Positions 39,641 through 49,487 are shown, numbered from the stretch's first letter. The stretch is DNA of 55,487 bases from JBCFBK01 sp038562555 (GCA_038562555.1 JBCFBK010000040.1:1-55487); one strand, 5' to 3'. The notes: generated by a model not told the origin, from the letters alone. A program made the numbers and translations.

Positions 39641-40195
39641 ATGACTAAATCGATTGACTGGAAGAAAATTCGCGATAGCAATAAAGCTGTTTTCGACGAA
39701 ATGTTCGATTGCTATTACCATCCTCTATGCTCTTTTGCTTCTTCATATATTCCCGATATTCAAATCGTTGAAGATATCGTAATCGATTGTTTTGCCGACA
39801 TCTGGGAAAGGCGCCGTTCTTTGGATATCAAATCATCCCTTCAAAATTACCTCCTCACAATTGTTAAAAATTCAACGATCAGCTACCTGAGAAAGACTCA
39901 TTTGCAGCAGTACGAAACAGATGCTCTGAAAAGGATAACTTCCGAAGATGAATACAACCCTTTGGATGACGCAGCCCTTTTTGATGATTTATACCGGGCT
40001 ATCGGTAAATTGCCTGAGCAGCGGCGCAAAATCCTGAAAATGGCAGCATTTGAAGGAAAGTCGTATGTGGTCATTGCAGAAGAGCTTCAAATTTCAGTTA
40101 ACACGGTGAAAACTCAGATGTCGCGGTCCTATCGCTTCTTAAAAGAAGAATTGAGTGTAAGCTACCAAACCATCCATCTGCTACTTTCCTTGTAA
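39641..40195 (+). CDS. ECF RNA polymerase sigma-70 factor
   Basis: A 184-residue sigma factor of the group that accompanies Bacteroidota nutrient transporters. Region 2 includes DCYYHPLCSFASSYI and VIDCFADIWERR. Region 4 is LPEQRRKILKMAAFEGKSY followed by the HTH ISVNTVKTQMSRSYRFLKEEL in outline. It should be held inactive by the FecR protein encoded 129 nt downstream and direct transcription of the SusC/SusD genes when the transporter senses its ligand. Confidence 0.93.
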   Translation: MTKSIDWKKIRDSNKAVFDEMFDCYYHPLCSFASSYIPDIQIVEDIVIDCFADIWERRRSLDIKSSLQNYLLTIVKNSTISYLRKTHLQQYETDALKRITSEDEYNPLDDAALFDDLYRAIGKLPEQRRKILKMAAFEGKSYVVIAEELQISVNTVKTQMSRSYRFLKEELSVSYQTIHLLLSL

Positions 40196-40324
40196 AACCA
40201 CTCCAATTAATCAACTAATTATCTGATCATTACAAAAATATTTACTTTCCTTTAGAAATTTTTTAAAAAAACTGTCACCCTCAAACCATTCTTTTTCGTC
40301 AATGGTAAAAAAACAGGTAACCCG

Positions 40325-41329
40325 ATGAAAAATGAAAAAGAAACCTGGGATGATCTGATCGAAAGCCTGCACGAAGCCGGCAGCCGTCGTGAGGCGAAAA
40401 CGGAAGGAATAAAAGGCCGTCAATACGGTAAGGATTTTCAATGGGCAATGGAAATAAAAAAAAGACTGGAGAAGGTATTCCTTTGGGATTTGTTTGATAA
40501 AAAAGAGGCAAAACTCCGGCTCGACTACCGCATTAATCAAAGCAACAGATCAACGATACCACATTTAGGCCGGCTTTTTATACGTGCGGCTGTTGTTCTA
40601 ATTGCCATCATTTCGGGCGTCCTGATTCATTCATTGTTGTCTGATCCATTTAAAGAAGACCTTTACACAAAGATTTTTGTTCCACCGGGACAAATGACTC
40701 AGATCGTACTTGCCGACGGAACAAAAGTCTCGTTGAATTCCGGAACGACTTTTAAATTTCAAACAGCGTTCAGTCAGTCTTCACGGGAGGTATTTATTGA
40801 CGGGGAAGCTTTTTTGGAAGTAGCCAAAGACAAAAATAAGCCCTTTATTGTGCACGCCCAAAATTTCACTGCCGAAGTGCTGGGAACCTCATTCAATATA
40901 TCTGCCTATTCGTCGGACAGTCGTGCAAACGTGACGCTTGTTGAAGGAAGTGTGAGGCTCCTTTCGGAAGAAAGGAACTGGCATGCAGTTCTGGCTCCGG
41001 GGCAACGGGCAATCGTGAGCAACGGGAATGCACCGGAAGTTACAATGGTCGATACCGGCTTTTATACATCATGGCAGAAAGGTGAGATCGTATTTAGAAA
41101 TGAAACACTCGAAGATATAGCAAGAAAGCTGGAACGCTGGTATCATGTTGAGATCGGTTTTAAGGATGAAAATCTTAAACAGTTGATGTTTTCCGGCACG
41201 TTCCTTAAATATAAGCCCATTGATCAGGTCTTTAAGACACTTGCCATTATGAATGACAAAATTGATTTTGTTTATGAAACCCGGAATGATAAAAAGAACC
41301 TGATCTATATTATCAGAAAAACCAATTAA
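40325..41329 (+). CDS. FecR-family anti-sigma factor
   Basis: A 334-residue inner-membrane protein with a cytoplasmic N-terminus (residues 1-85), one membrane helix (about 86-105) and the periplasmic FecR domain (KIFVPPGQMTQIVLADGTKV, GEAFLEVAKDKNKPFIV, LGTSFNISAY, LVEGSVRL). The C-terminal DUF4974 segment is FRNETLEDIARKLERWYHVE. It binds the STN domain of the SusC transporter on one side and the sigma factor on the other. The downstream SusC has the matching STN domain. Confidence 0.93.
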   Translation: MKNEKETWDDLIESLHEAGSRREAKTEGIKGRQYGKDFQWAMEIKKRLEKVFLWDLFDKKEAKLRLDYRINQSNRSTIPHLGRLFIRAAVVLIAIISGVLIHSLLSDPFKEDLYTKIFVPPGQMTQIVLADGTKVSLNSGTTFKFQTAFSQSSREVFIDGEAFLEVAKDKNKPFIVHAQNFTAEVLGTSFNISAYSSDSRANVTLVEGSVRLLSEERNWHAVLAPGQRAIVSNGNAPEVTMVDTGFYTSWQKGEIVFRNETLEDIARKLERWYHVEIGFKDENLKQLMFSGTFLKYKPIDQVFKTLAIMNDKIDFVYETRNDKKNLIYIIRKTN

Positions 41330-41366
41330 GAATGACTATGAGGAAATAAGTGACAAAAAAAACGAT

Positions 41367-41386
41367 GGGAATATTGGAGTATTCCC
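41367..41386 (+). promoter_or_regulatory. Hairpin in the leader of the SusC gene
   Basis: GGGAATA (41367-41373) and TATTCCC (41380-41386) form a perfect 7-bp stem with a 6-base loop in the 122-nt gap between FecR and SusC. There is no T-run, so an mRNA-stabilising or processing element is more likely than a terminator. Confidence 0.45.
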
Positions 41387-41451
41387 ACCGCCTAAAGAAG
41401 AATCAATGCCATTGGAGTGGCCATCAATTAATCTGTAATCATTTCAAAATT

Positions 41452-44400
41452 ATGAAAAAAAAGCGAACAATTCATGGCTGTGACAAGCCATGGGCTAAAT
41501 TATTCTTAGTTATGCGATTGTCAGTTGTACTATTCTTTGCATTCGTTTTTGCCGTGCAGGCAAAATCGTTTTCCCAATCATCAAACCTGAGCCTGAACAT
41601 GACAAAAGCGAAGCTGATTGATGTTCTGGATCAGATCGAGGAGCAAACGGATTATTATTTTTATTTCAACATGAATCTTGACCAGTATCAAGTGGAGCAG
41701 GTCAAAGTGGAAAATAAGGATATCCGGGAAGTATTAAACCTGCTGCTGCCCGAGCTGGAGCTCGATTATGAGGTTGTTGACCGGTATATCGTGATCAAGA
41801 GAAGCGGAAAAACAGGCCAGTCGTTGAGTGGATTAAGCCAGCAACCAAGGACGGTATCGGGCAAGGTTACTGATACCTCGGGTGTTCCGATACCCGGTGC
41901 GACGGTAACCGTTAAAGGCACACATAAGGGGACGATCACCGACAGCAATGGAAACTATTCGATAAATGAAGTTCCGGCCGATGCGGTCATCGTCTTTTCG
42001 TTCGTTGGCATGAAAACGCAGGAAACAGCCGTAACCGGAGAGCGTATTCTGAATGCTTCGCTGGCCGAAGAGACCATTGGTATAGAGGAAGTCGTCGCTA
42101 TCGGGTACGGAACACAGAAAAGACAGGATCTGACAGGCGCCATCAGCTCTGTTTCTGCCTCTCAAATAGAAAAAGTCCCGGTCACAACCGTCAGCCAGGT
42201 GCTTCAGGGCCGGATGTCGGGCGTTCAGATCACCAATAACGACGGCGCTCCCGGCGCGGGAGTTTCTGTACTGATACGCGGAGTGGGCAGTTTCGGGAAT
42301 AATTCGCCTTTATATGTGGTTGATGGTTATCCTATTTCAGGAGGTCTTTCAAGTATTAATCCCAACGACATTGCTTCCATAGACATTCTCAAGGATGCTT
42401 CTTCAGCTGCTATTTATGGCAACAGAGCATCGAACGGGGTTGTCATTATCACCACCAGGCGCGGGAAAAAAGGCACCCTCGAAGTTTCCTTCGATGCGTT
42501 GTACTCGGTACAGTCTGAACCCGATTTTTACGATGTACTGGACGCCAAAACTTTCGCAGAATTTGCGGTAGAGATTGCCGACAAAGAAAGCTATCCCATC
42601 CTGCCTGAATGGAGAAATGCTTCCTCATTAAGAAATATTGACTGGCAAAAGGTAGTTTTCAAACCCGGATTAAGACAAAACTACAACCTCAGTATGCGGG
42701 GAGGTTCCGATAAGGTGCAGGCCTCCTTGTCTTTGGGACTTATTGATCAGGAAGGTATCGTAAAAGAATCAGATTACCGGCGGTTTAACAGCGCTATGAC
42801 ACTCGATTTCACGCCGCGAAAGTGGTTTAAATCAGCAACCGATATTAAATATGCCTATTCCGACGGGACCACCCTGTTTGGATCAGGCCAGGGTGGTGTT
42901 GGATGGCTGACCAAGCAAATCCCGACGATGACCGGCAATCCGCTCACTGATCAGGTGAAGGATGAAAACGGCAATTACGGATACTATACGAAAGACGCAA
43001 GCGCCGTTTCAGACAACGATAATATCATCGCGGTACTTGAAACCCGAGATAAGGTGAACGCTACACACAACCTGAATGCATCAACTTACGTTGAGTTGAC
43101 ACCGGTCAGGGGACTAAGAATAAAGACTAATTTTGGGATCAGCTACAACGGATATTCCGGGTATGATTTTGTTCCAAAGAACGAACGAAGGTATCCGGTG
43201 AGGGAAGCCACCTATTCTCAATCGGCCGATAACAGTTTTGAATGGTTGTGGGAAAATACGGTCAACTACTCGAAAACATTCGGCCAACATGCGATCGAAT
43301 TCCTGGGCGGTATTTCTGCACAGGAAAATACCTACCGTACTTTGTCGGCAAGCGGAACCGGGCTGATGAGTGATGAACTGAGAAATATCGGTTCTCTGAA
43401 GACGATTTCCACATCCGGGTACCAACAAATATGGTCACTGTCATCACAGTTCTCGCGTTTCACCTACAAGCTCATGGACCGGTATATTATTACCGGGACC
43501 ATCCGTCGTGACGGATCTTCCCGTTTTGCAAAGGGGAACAAATACGGAACCTTTCCTTCTGTTTCCGGCTCCTGGAAAATTAAGGACGAAAATTTCATGG
43601 CTAATGTGGGCGCAATCAGTGATTTGAAAATCCGGGCCAGCTATGGTGAGGCCGGGAACCAGTCAATCGGGTTGTTCCAGTATGAAGCCAACTATACGAC
43701 AGGTTCCAGTGCTTCAAATAACCGCGGATATGTATTCGGGAAAAGCGGAACTTACGTCGATGGATTGGTCCTGAGTCATCTTCCTAATCCGAACCTGAAA
43801 TGGGAAACATCGCGCCAAACCGATATCGGAATTGATTTTTCCACTTTCAAAAATAAACTGCGTTTTACTGTTGATTATTTTGAAAAAGAATCGAGCGATT
43901 TCCTCCTCAATATTCAGGTTCCCAGCCAGACTGGCTTTGAGACCGCCACGCGGAATGTGGGTAGCATTGAGAATAAAGGCTTCGAATTCGCCGTTGAATA
44001 CCGGAATTCAGAACGTCAGTTTAAATACGGCATTGCAGCTAATCTGACGACGCTGAACAACAAAATACTAAGTTTTGCTGACGGACTTAAATCCGTATCC
44101 AATTTTTCAAATCTGAATTTTCCGAATTATGGCGCCCACTCATGGCAGGTATTCAGCCAGTCAACCATTGGGGGTTCGGTAGGCGAATTTTATGGATTCA
44201 GAACAGATGGGATTATTCAAACCCAGGCGGAGATCGATGCCTTGAACGCTGCAGCAAAAGCAAAAAACGGAGCATCGGCCTATTACATCACTTCAGGTAC
44301 GGCCCCAGGCGACCGGAAATTCCTTGACCTGGACGGAGATGCTAAGATTACCGATGCAGACCGTGAAATTCTCGGAAGCCCCATACCCAAGTTCTTCGGA

Positions 44401-44922
44401 GGTCTTAACCTTGACGGTGCGTATCGTAATTTTGACTTCAACGTCTTTTTCAACTTCACTTACGGGAATGAGATTTTTAATTACGCGAAAAGAAACCTGA
44501 TGAGTTTGTCGACCATCAGTGGCCTGGGCGTCGAAAATGTAGGGCGGGACTTTTATGAAAACAGGTGGAAAGAAAATAGTCCTTCCAACGTTTATCCGCG
44601 GGCGGTTCGCTCCGATGTGAGCGGTAATACCAGGCCCTCTGATGCTTTTATAGAAGACGGATCTTATCTGCGATTAAAGAACATTCAGATCGGTTATTCG
44701 CTTCCGCAATCGATGATCACACGGTTATCGTTTACTAAAGTACGGCTCTTTGTAAGTGCGCAGAATCTGCTCACCATCACGAATTACTCAGGGTTGGATC
44801 CAGAGATGGGTGAAAGCGTGAGTTCTTCGGGTGTAGGCGGTGGAATTACGGCCTTCGGACTGGACGTGGGCATCTATCCGTCTTCCAGATTCTATAGCGC
44901 CGGGCTGAATATACAGTTCTAA
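41452..44922 (+). CDS. SusC-like TonB-dependent transporter with STN domain
   Basis: The start at 41452 (MKKKRTIHGCDKPW) leads into a signal peptide ending near VQAKSFS; the frame extends upstream but overlaps the leader hairpin. The 1156-residue protein has an STN domain (LNMTKAKLIDVLDQIEEQTD to about residue 115), a carboxypeptidase-D-like domain (VSGKVTDTSGVPIPGATVTV), the plug (GYGTQKRQDLTGAISSV, YVVDGYPISG, IDILKDASSAAIYG) and a long barrel ending with GLNIQF. It imports a glycan or peptide through the outer membrane with SusD. The STN domain connects it to the FecR/ECF pair. Confidence 0.95.
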   Translation: MKKKRTIHGCDKPWAKLFLVMRLSVVLFFAFVFAVQAKSFSQSSNLSLNMTKAKLIDVLDQIEEQTDYYFYFNMNLDQYQVEQVKVENKDIREVLNLLLPELELDYEVVDRYIVIKRSGKTGQSLSGLSQQPRTVSGKVTDTSGVPIPGATVTVKGTHKGTITDSNGNYSINEVPADAVIVFSFVGMKTQETAVTGERILNASLAEETIGIEEVVAIGYGTQKRQDLTGAISSVSASQIEKVPVTTVSQVLQGRMSGVQITNNDGAPGAGVSVLIRGVGSFGNNSPLYVVDGYPISGGLSSINPNDIASIDILKDASSAAIYGNRASNGVVIITTRRGKKGTLEVSFDALYSVQSEPDFYDVLDAKTFAEFAVEIADKESYPILPEWRNASSLRNIDWQKVVFKPGLRQNYNLSMRGGSDKVQASLSLGLIDQEGIVKESDYRRFNSAMTLDFTPRKWFKSATDIKYAYSDGTTLFGSGQGGVGWLTKQIPTMTGNPLTDQVKDENGNYGYYTKDASAVSDNDNIIAVLETRDKVNATHNLNASTYVELTPVRGLRIKTNFGISYNGYSGYDFVPKNERRYPVREATYSQSADNSFEWLWENTVNYSKTFGQHAIEFLGGISAQENTYRTLSASGTGLMSDELRNIGSLKTISTSGYQQIWSLSSQFSRFTYKLMDRYIITGTIRRDGSSRFAKGNKYGTFPSVSGSWKIKDENFMANVGAISDLKIRASYGEAGNQSIGLFQYEANYTTGSSASNNRGYVFGKSGTYVDGLVLSHLPNPNLKWETSRQTDIGIDFSTFKNKLRFTVDYFEKESSDFLLNIQVPSQTGFETATRNVGSIENKGFEFAVEYRNSERQFKYGIAANLTTLNNKILSFADGLKSVSNFSNLNFPNYGAHSWQVFSQSTIGGSVGEFYGFRTDGIIQTQAEIDALNAAAKAKNGASAYYITSGTAPGDRKFLDLDGDAKITDADREILGSPIPKFFGGLNLDGAYRNFDFNVFFNFTYGNEIFNYAKRNLMSLSTISGLGVENVGRDFYENRWKENSPSNVYPRAVRSDVSGNTRPSDAFIEDGSYLRLKNIQIGYSLPQSMITRLSFTKVRLFVSAQNLLTITNYSGLDPEMGESVSSSGVGGGITAFGLDVGIYPSSRFYSAGLNIQF

Positions 44923-44967
44923 CAACAGTTGCTGCCTATCATGAAATTAAAACAAAAATATACGCAA

Positions 44968-46533
44968 ATGAAACTATTTAAAAATACCGGGTGGCTCGTG
45001 CTTATATACCTGTTCACGCTCCCCCTTGGCTGTTCAGACGACTTTCTCGAACAAAAAAACACTTCAGGGATCAGCGAATCTACGCTTTTTAAATCTCCGG
45101 CCGACGGCGTTGCAATTGTCACCGGCATTTACAACACCTTCCACAATCTCGATTATATGTTGAAAGGAATCTGGTTTACGGCCAATTTCCTGAGCCAGGA
45201 CTTTAAGAACTATGGAGCCGACTCATTCTTTGCCACTTATGAAATTCCAACCAGTTTTGATCCGCTCAATGTTTTCTGGTCAAGGAATTATGCTGGAATT
45301 GCAAAGGCAAACGCTGCCCTGGTGATACTGGAAAAAATGAGAGCAGACCATGTTCTCACCGACGAACAGGCCAATCAGTTGCTTGGCGAAGTCTATTTCC
45401 TCCGGGGTCTTTTCTACTACTATCTGGCTGTCGACTTTGGAGGAGTACCGCTTGAACTTGAAGTAGTTACAGACGATGGCCGACATCCACGAAATACACA
45501 GGATGAGGTTTTCACCGTGGTTGCATCAGATATGCAAAAAGCATCCGAATTATTAAAATGGAGGTCTGATCTCGCTGCAAGCGACCTGGGAAGAGCAACA
45601 AAAGATGCTGCTTTGGCCTATCTGGGAGATGCTCAGATGTGGCTGAAAAAATATGCGGAGGCTGTCACTACTTTTGATAAACTTAACGATAGATGTCAGT
45701 TAGAGGAAAATTTTATCAATATTCATGAGATCAGCAACAAGCATGGAAAAGAATCGATTTTTGAAGTGCAGTTCCGGGCTTATGGAAATATGTCGTGGGG
45801 AGCATGGAATGTGAATAATCATTGGATTGCCACCTTTGGAATGCCCGAAGAGATTTCAGGATTTGGTTACGCTTACGCCGACAGGAAACTCTATGATTCA
45901 TTTCAGGAAGGCGATACCAGGAAGCTTGCGACCGTGATCGGCCCTGGCGATGAACATCCAAGTCCGTCGATTCAGATATCCCTGTATCCGAAAGTCATTC
46001 AGAACCATACCCAAAACGGAGTTACCATCAACACGCTTGGTACTGTCGAAAATCCCTGGATGGGGTCTGACAAAGGCCGGTCGGGATATTACGGGACTAA
46101 ATTTTGGAGAAACCCTGAACTATGCGGAACGAAAGGGCTGTCTTACTTTCTGAGTCCCGATAATATTATGATGATGCGTTATGCTCAGGTATTGCTGAGT
46201 AAGGCAGAAGCGATGCATCGTTCGGGAAATTCACAGGGAGCATTGGCCATTGTTCAACAGATACGCGACCGTGGTTTCGGTAAACTTGTCAATCCGGCGG
46301 TCACCGTTCCGGCGCCCATCGAAACCGACGTCATGAAGATTATCCTCGACGAATACCGACATGAGTTGTCGGGAGAGATTTCGCTTTGGTTTGTTCTAAG
46401 AAGATCGGGAGAGCATTTGCAGTATGTTAAAGAGAAATATGGCATCACGATTCCTTCGGGGAAAGACCTGATGCCGATTCCTCAGATCCAAATTGGGGTT
46501 AATCAGACCTTAAAGCAAAATCCGGGTTATTAA
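44968..46533 (+). CDS. SusD-like (RagB/SusD) surface lipoprotein
   Basis: Start at the ATG at 44968, which gives a lipoprotein signal (MKLFKNTGWLVLIYLF) with lipobox Cys in PLGCSDDFLEQ; the ATG at 44941 is an alternative. The ~521-residue protein has the helical TPR-like SusD layout (GIYNTFHNLDYM, LLGEVYFLRGLFYYYLAVDF, DAALAYLGDAQMWLKKYAEA) and ends with LMPIPQIQIGVNQTLKQNPGY in outline. It binds the ligand at the cell surface as a lid over SusC. No glycoside hydrolase gene is next to the pair, so the substrate is unknown. Confidence 0.93.
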   Translation: MKLFKNTGWLVLIYLFTLPLGCSDDFLEQKNTSGISESTLFKSPADGVAIVTGIYNTFHNLDYMLKGIWFTANFLSQDFKNYGADSFFATYEIPTSFDPLNVFWSRNYAGIAKANAALVILEKMRADHVLTDEQANQLLGEVYFLRGLFYYYLAVDFGGVPLELEVVTDDGRHPRNTQDEVFTVVASDMQKASELLKWRSDLAASDLGRATKDAALAYLGDAQMWLKKYAEAVTTFDKLNDRCQLEENFINIHEISNKHGKESIFEVQFRAYGNMSWGAWNVNNHWIATFGMPEEISGFGYAYADRKLYDSFQEGDTRKLATVIGPGDEHPSPSIQISLYPKVIQNHTQNGVTINTLGTVENPWMGSDKGRSGYYGTKFWRNPELCGTKGLSYFLSPDNIMMMRYAQVLLSKAEAMHRSGNSQGALAIVQQIRDRGFGKLVNPAVTVPAPIETDVMKIILDEYRHELSGEISLWFVLRRSGEHLQYVKEKYGITIPSGKDLMPIPQIQIGVNQTLKQNPGY

Positions 46534-46550
46534 AATAAAGAAGAATCCAG

Positions 46551-46583
46551 GGAGTTCTGTTGCACAACAGGACTCCTTGTTTT
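46551..46583 (+). terminator. Terminator of the SusC/SusD operon
   Basis: GGAGTTCTGTT (46551-46561) pairs with AACAGGACTCC (46566-46576), 11 bp with one wobble and a 4-base loop, followed by TTGTTTTT. It is 18 nt behind the SusD stop and faces the end of a minus-strand operon. Confidence 0.85.
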
Positions 46584-46684
46584 TAATGACCATTCATTGC
46601 AGAAAGATATGCGCGTAATAAAGGCAGGAATACCATCAGGAAAGATGATTTTGGCTGGCTCCTGCTTTCGTCTTCGGATGCCGC

Positions 46685-47818
46685 TCAACTCTGCTTAACT
46701 CCAACTTTTATTCGCTTTAAATCTGAATTGATCATTTCCCGCATTAAATCGACCAGATACAAATTTGCGGACCAGTTTAACTGTTTTTTGGCTTTTGAGT
46801 AATCCCCCAGTAAAAAAAAAGGCTCATTGCTGGTGTACGCGGCAGGATCGACAACCACAATGGCTTTTTCAATATCAGGGATGTCGGGTTTTGAGAGATC
46901 GTCTTGAACGATTTTTAATTGAATCGATTTCAGGCAGGGTTCACCAACTTTTCGCTTAAACAGGGGAATATCAATATGAGTGAGGTATCCGCGCCGGTCC
47001 TTTTTTATACCCGCAAACCGGATCGTCAATCCCAATTGTCTGGCAGCATGATAGATAAGTATTTCACGAGAGACAGAAACACCCGACGCAATAACATAAT
47101 CATCGGCGAAATCCTGTTGCAGGGCAAGATACATGGCCCGGGCGTATTCGCGGGCATGTCCCCAGTCTCTTCTGGGAAGAAGATCGCCAACGCGGAGTTG
47201 CTCTTCCTTTCCGAGCACAATCTTACACAACATTGATGATACGTAACCGGGAAAGCAAGACTCAAAATGGTAAGGGGAGCTATAATCGAACAGGATCCCG
47301 CTGCTTGCATGCAATCCGAAAGTGTTCCTAAAAGTATGAACATAACGGTATGCCTTCAAAACGGGGTCCTTCGATAACAGACTAAAATTGAGTGGTGTGA
47401 GTTCATCCTGGGGAAGGGAGTCTGTTTGTCCGTACAAATTGCAGGTGCAGGCATGAAACAACCGCGGCCATTCATCCTGATTCAGCAAGCGGTTTTCGAT
47501 CATAATTCGCAAGATAAAGGAATTATGGCCGGCAAGATCCTGATCGAAATTCCCCTGACCATTATCATTTGCAGCATTGGCAGGCGTGAGGATATAGATT
47601 TCGCTACGACGGAATTCCGCTACGATGCGTTTGGGGAGACCGTCATGCTTCATATCCGGATAGGAAATTTCCACCTCCTTACTGAACGGTAAAAATTTGG
47701 CCCTCTCTTTATGCTCTGCCACACCGATGCCGTATACCTGGTATTTCAGGCTGACAAGTAATTCGGAAAGGTAATATCCCAGTTGTCCATCTATCCCAAC
47801 AATCAACGCTCTTTTCAT
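46685..47818 (-). CDS. GMD-like SDR paralogue lacking catalytic residues
   Basis: A 377-residue protein that aligns with GDP-mannose 4,6-dehydratase along most of its length: GIDGQLGYYLSELL, FGLHASSGILFDYSSP, RRDWGHAREYARAMYLALQQ and DDYVIASG are clear matches to the true GMD encoded at 49488-50636. The catalytic block is changed. TSE of GMD (133-135) reads TCN (125-127), and the Tyr-x-x-x-Lys pair (157 and 161) falls on Ser149 and Val153. The Rossmann motif is also modified (GIDGQLG against GITGQDG). It is probably not a dehydratase; a regulatory partner or a new activity is possible. It is the last gene of the minus-strand block. Confidence 0.82.
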   Translation of the reverse strand: MKRALIVGIDGQLGYYLSELLVSLKYQVYGIGVAEHKERAKFLPFSKEVEISYPDMKHDGLPKRIVAEFRRSEIYILTPANAANDNGQGNFDQDLAGHNSFILRIMIENRLLNQDEWPRLFHACTCNLYGQTDSLPQDELTPLNFSLLSKDPVLKAYRYVHTFRNTFGLHASSGILFDYSSPYHFESCFPGYVSSMLCKIVLGKEEQLRVGDLLPRRDWGHAREYARAMYLALQQDFADDYVIASGVSVSREILIYHAARQLGLTIRFAGIKKDRRGYLTHIDIPLFKRKVGEPCLKSIQLKIVQDDLSKPDIPDIEKAIVVVDPAAYTSNEPFFLLGDYSKAKKQLNWSANLYLVDLMREMINSDLKRIKVGVKQS

Positions 47819-47854
47819 TCCACCTCCAAATACCTGATTAATATGCCGAACAGT

Positions 47855-49261
47855 TTATTGTCCGTTTCCCTCAAACATGACTTTAATCGTTTTCAATACA
47901 ATGATCAGATCCAGTTTTAACGACCAGTTGTCGATATACTCCATATCCATTTCCATCCATTGATCAAAGGAAATCTCGTTTCGCCCGGATACCTGCCAGA
48001 TACAGGTAATACCGGGTTTCATGCTCAACCGGCGGTTTTGCCATCGTTTATATTGCTTCACTTCCGAAGGGATTGGCGGGCGGGGACCAACAACCGACAT
48101 ATCGCCATTCAGTACGTTAAAGAATTGGGGCAGCTCGTCCAGTGAAGTCTTACGCAGTATTTTACCAATCCTTGTGATCCGGGGGTCCATCCGCATCTTA
48201 AATATCGGACCTGTTTGTTCGTTTTGCGTTATCAGCTGGTCTCTCAGGGCTTCGGCATTGACGACCATCGTACGAAATTTCATACAATTAAATCGTCTGC
48301 CGTTCAGTCCGATCCTTTCCTGTGCAAAGAATACAGGTCCGCCGTCGTCGATTTTGATCAGGATGGCAATGACCAGTAATAGCGGTGAAGCAAGGATCAG
48401 AACCAGGAAAGAGAAGACGTAATCGAGCAGACTCTTAAATTTCATAGCCAGGTAGTCTTCGGGAGTGTTCCGGTAGACATACAAGGGGACATCGCCCAAA
48501 AACGTGATTCCCGATTTCGCACAACTACTGGCAGGATGCCCTGGTTTCAGGCGAAAAACAACCCCGACCTCCGAACAGACCTGGATAAGCCGGGCAATTT
48601 CACCATGATCCAGATTCCCTTTGCAATAGAAAACTTCGTCGATCGTAACGTTATCAAGAATACTTTCGATCTTTTGATCGGGCGCAACAACCCTGATTTG
48701 ATTCTTGTACCTTTCTTTTATCATTTCGCTCGAACTGATAATCCCCCAGATCCGGTAACCCCAGTCTTTGGTGCCTGCCATCCGGTCGATGAAGTCGATC
48801 GACAATTCATCGGCCAGTAACAGGATTTGCCGGAAATTATATCCCCGCCGTCTGAAAAATTTCATTATCCTGAACGAAAGCGTCTTAAAAGAGAATAACG
48901 CTAAAAAATCGAGCACGGCAAAGATCGCCAGAACCTTTATATCGATTTGTTCCGCCCCTAAGGCCAATGATGCCAGGAACAATATCGCCGTACCGGTCAC
49001 AGCAAGCCTCAGGTATCTAAACAGGAGATACCTGTATCCCTGATCACGGCACATCCGGTCGAGCTTGTGGTACTGGATCAGCAGCATCCACAAGGGTATA
49101 ATTAAAACGCTAAAAAAAAGGCAATCTTTCGAATCTTTAAAAGAGAAATCATGTTGATAACAATGACTCAGCCATAAAGCTGTTATGAAAGCGAATACCG
49201 ACACCCCGGTTTGCAAAACAGCGCTGACCCGGGCAATGACATGTTCACGTTCCTTAATCAT
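47855..49261 (-). CDS. Undecaprenyl-phosphate sugar phosphotransferase, large WbaP/WcaJ-like type
   Basis: Start taken at the ATG at 49261 (MIKEREHVIARVSAV); an in-frame ATG 66 nt upstream would add a hydrophobic stretch. The 468-residue protein has four N-terminal membrane helices, a CoA-binding-3-like Rossmann region (LLADELSIDFIDRM, DNVTIDEVFYC), a fifth helix (LLDYVFSFLVLILASPLLLVI) and the sugar transferase core FAQERIGLNGRRFNCMKFRTM, LRKTSLDELPQFFNVLNGDMS and VGPRPP. It transfers a hexose or related sugar phosphate to undecaprenyl phosphate, starting the repeat unit of the second polysaccharide locus. Confidence 0.93.
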   Translation of the reverse strand: MIKEREHVIARVSAVLQTGVSVFAFITALWLSHCYQHDFSFKDSKDCLFFSVLIIPLWMLLIQYHKLDRMCRDQGYRYLLFRYLRLAVTGTAILFLASLALGAEQIDIKVLAIFAVLDFLALFSFKTLSFRIMKFFRRRGYNFRQILLLADELSIDFIDRMAGTKDWGYRIWGIISSSEMIKERYKNQIRVVAPDQKIESILDNVTIDEVFYCKGNLDHGEIARLIQVCSEVGVVFRLKPGHPASSCAKSGITFLGDVPLYVYRNTPEDYLAMKFKSLLDYVFSFLVLILASPLLLVIAILIKIDDGGPVFFAQERIGLNGRRFNCMKFRTMVVNAEALRDQLITQNEQTGPIFKMRMDPRITRIGKILRKTSLDELPQFFNVLNGDMSVVGPRPPIPSEVKQYKRWQNRRLSMKPGITCIWQVSGRNEISFDQWMEMDMEYIDNWSLKLDLIIVLKTIKVMFEGNGQ

Positions 49262-49487
49262 ATTATTAAAATTTAGCAGAAAGATTTTCAAAATCACGAT
49301 TAATGGACAGAGAAAAGATCCGTCCATGGAAATGGTAATATGTGTAGTTTATTCGGGTAAATTCTGAAAAGGGAACCGTCAAAAAAAATTTGGATCCGCT
49401 TTTATGTGTGGCGATCACGCTGTCATGAGGCGTACAGCTTCAGCACGCATATTCATACCATTTTTTTAGGTAAAGAATTTCCTTTGA

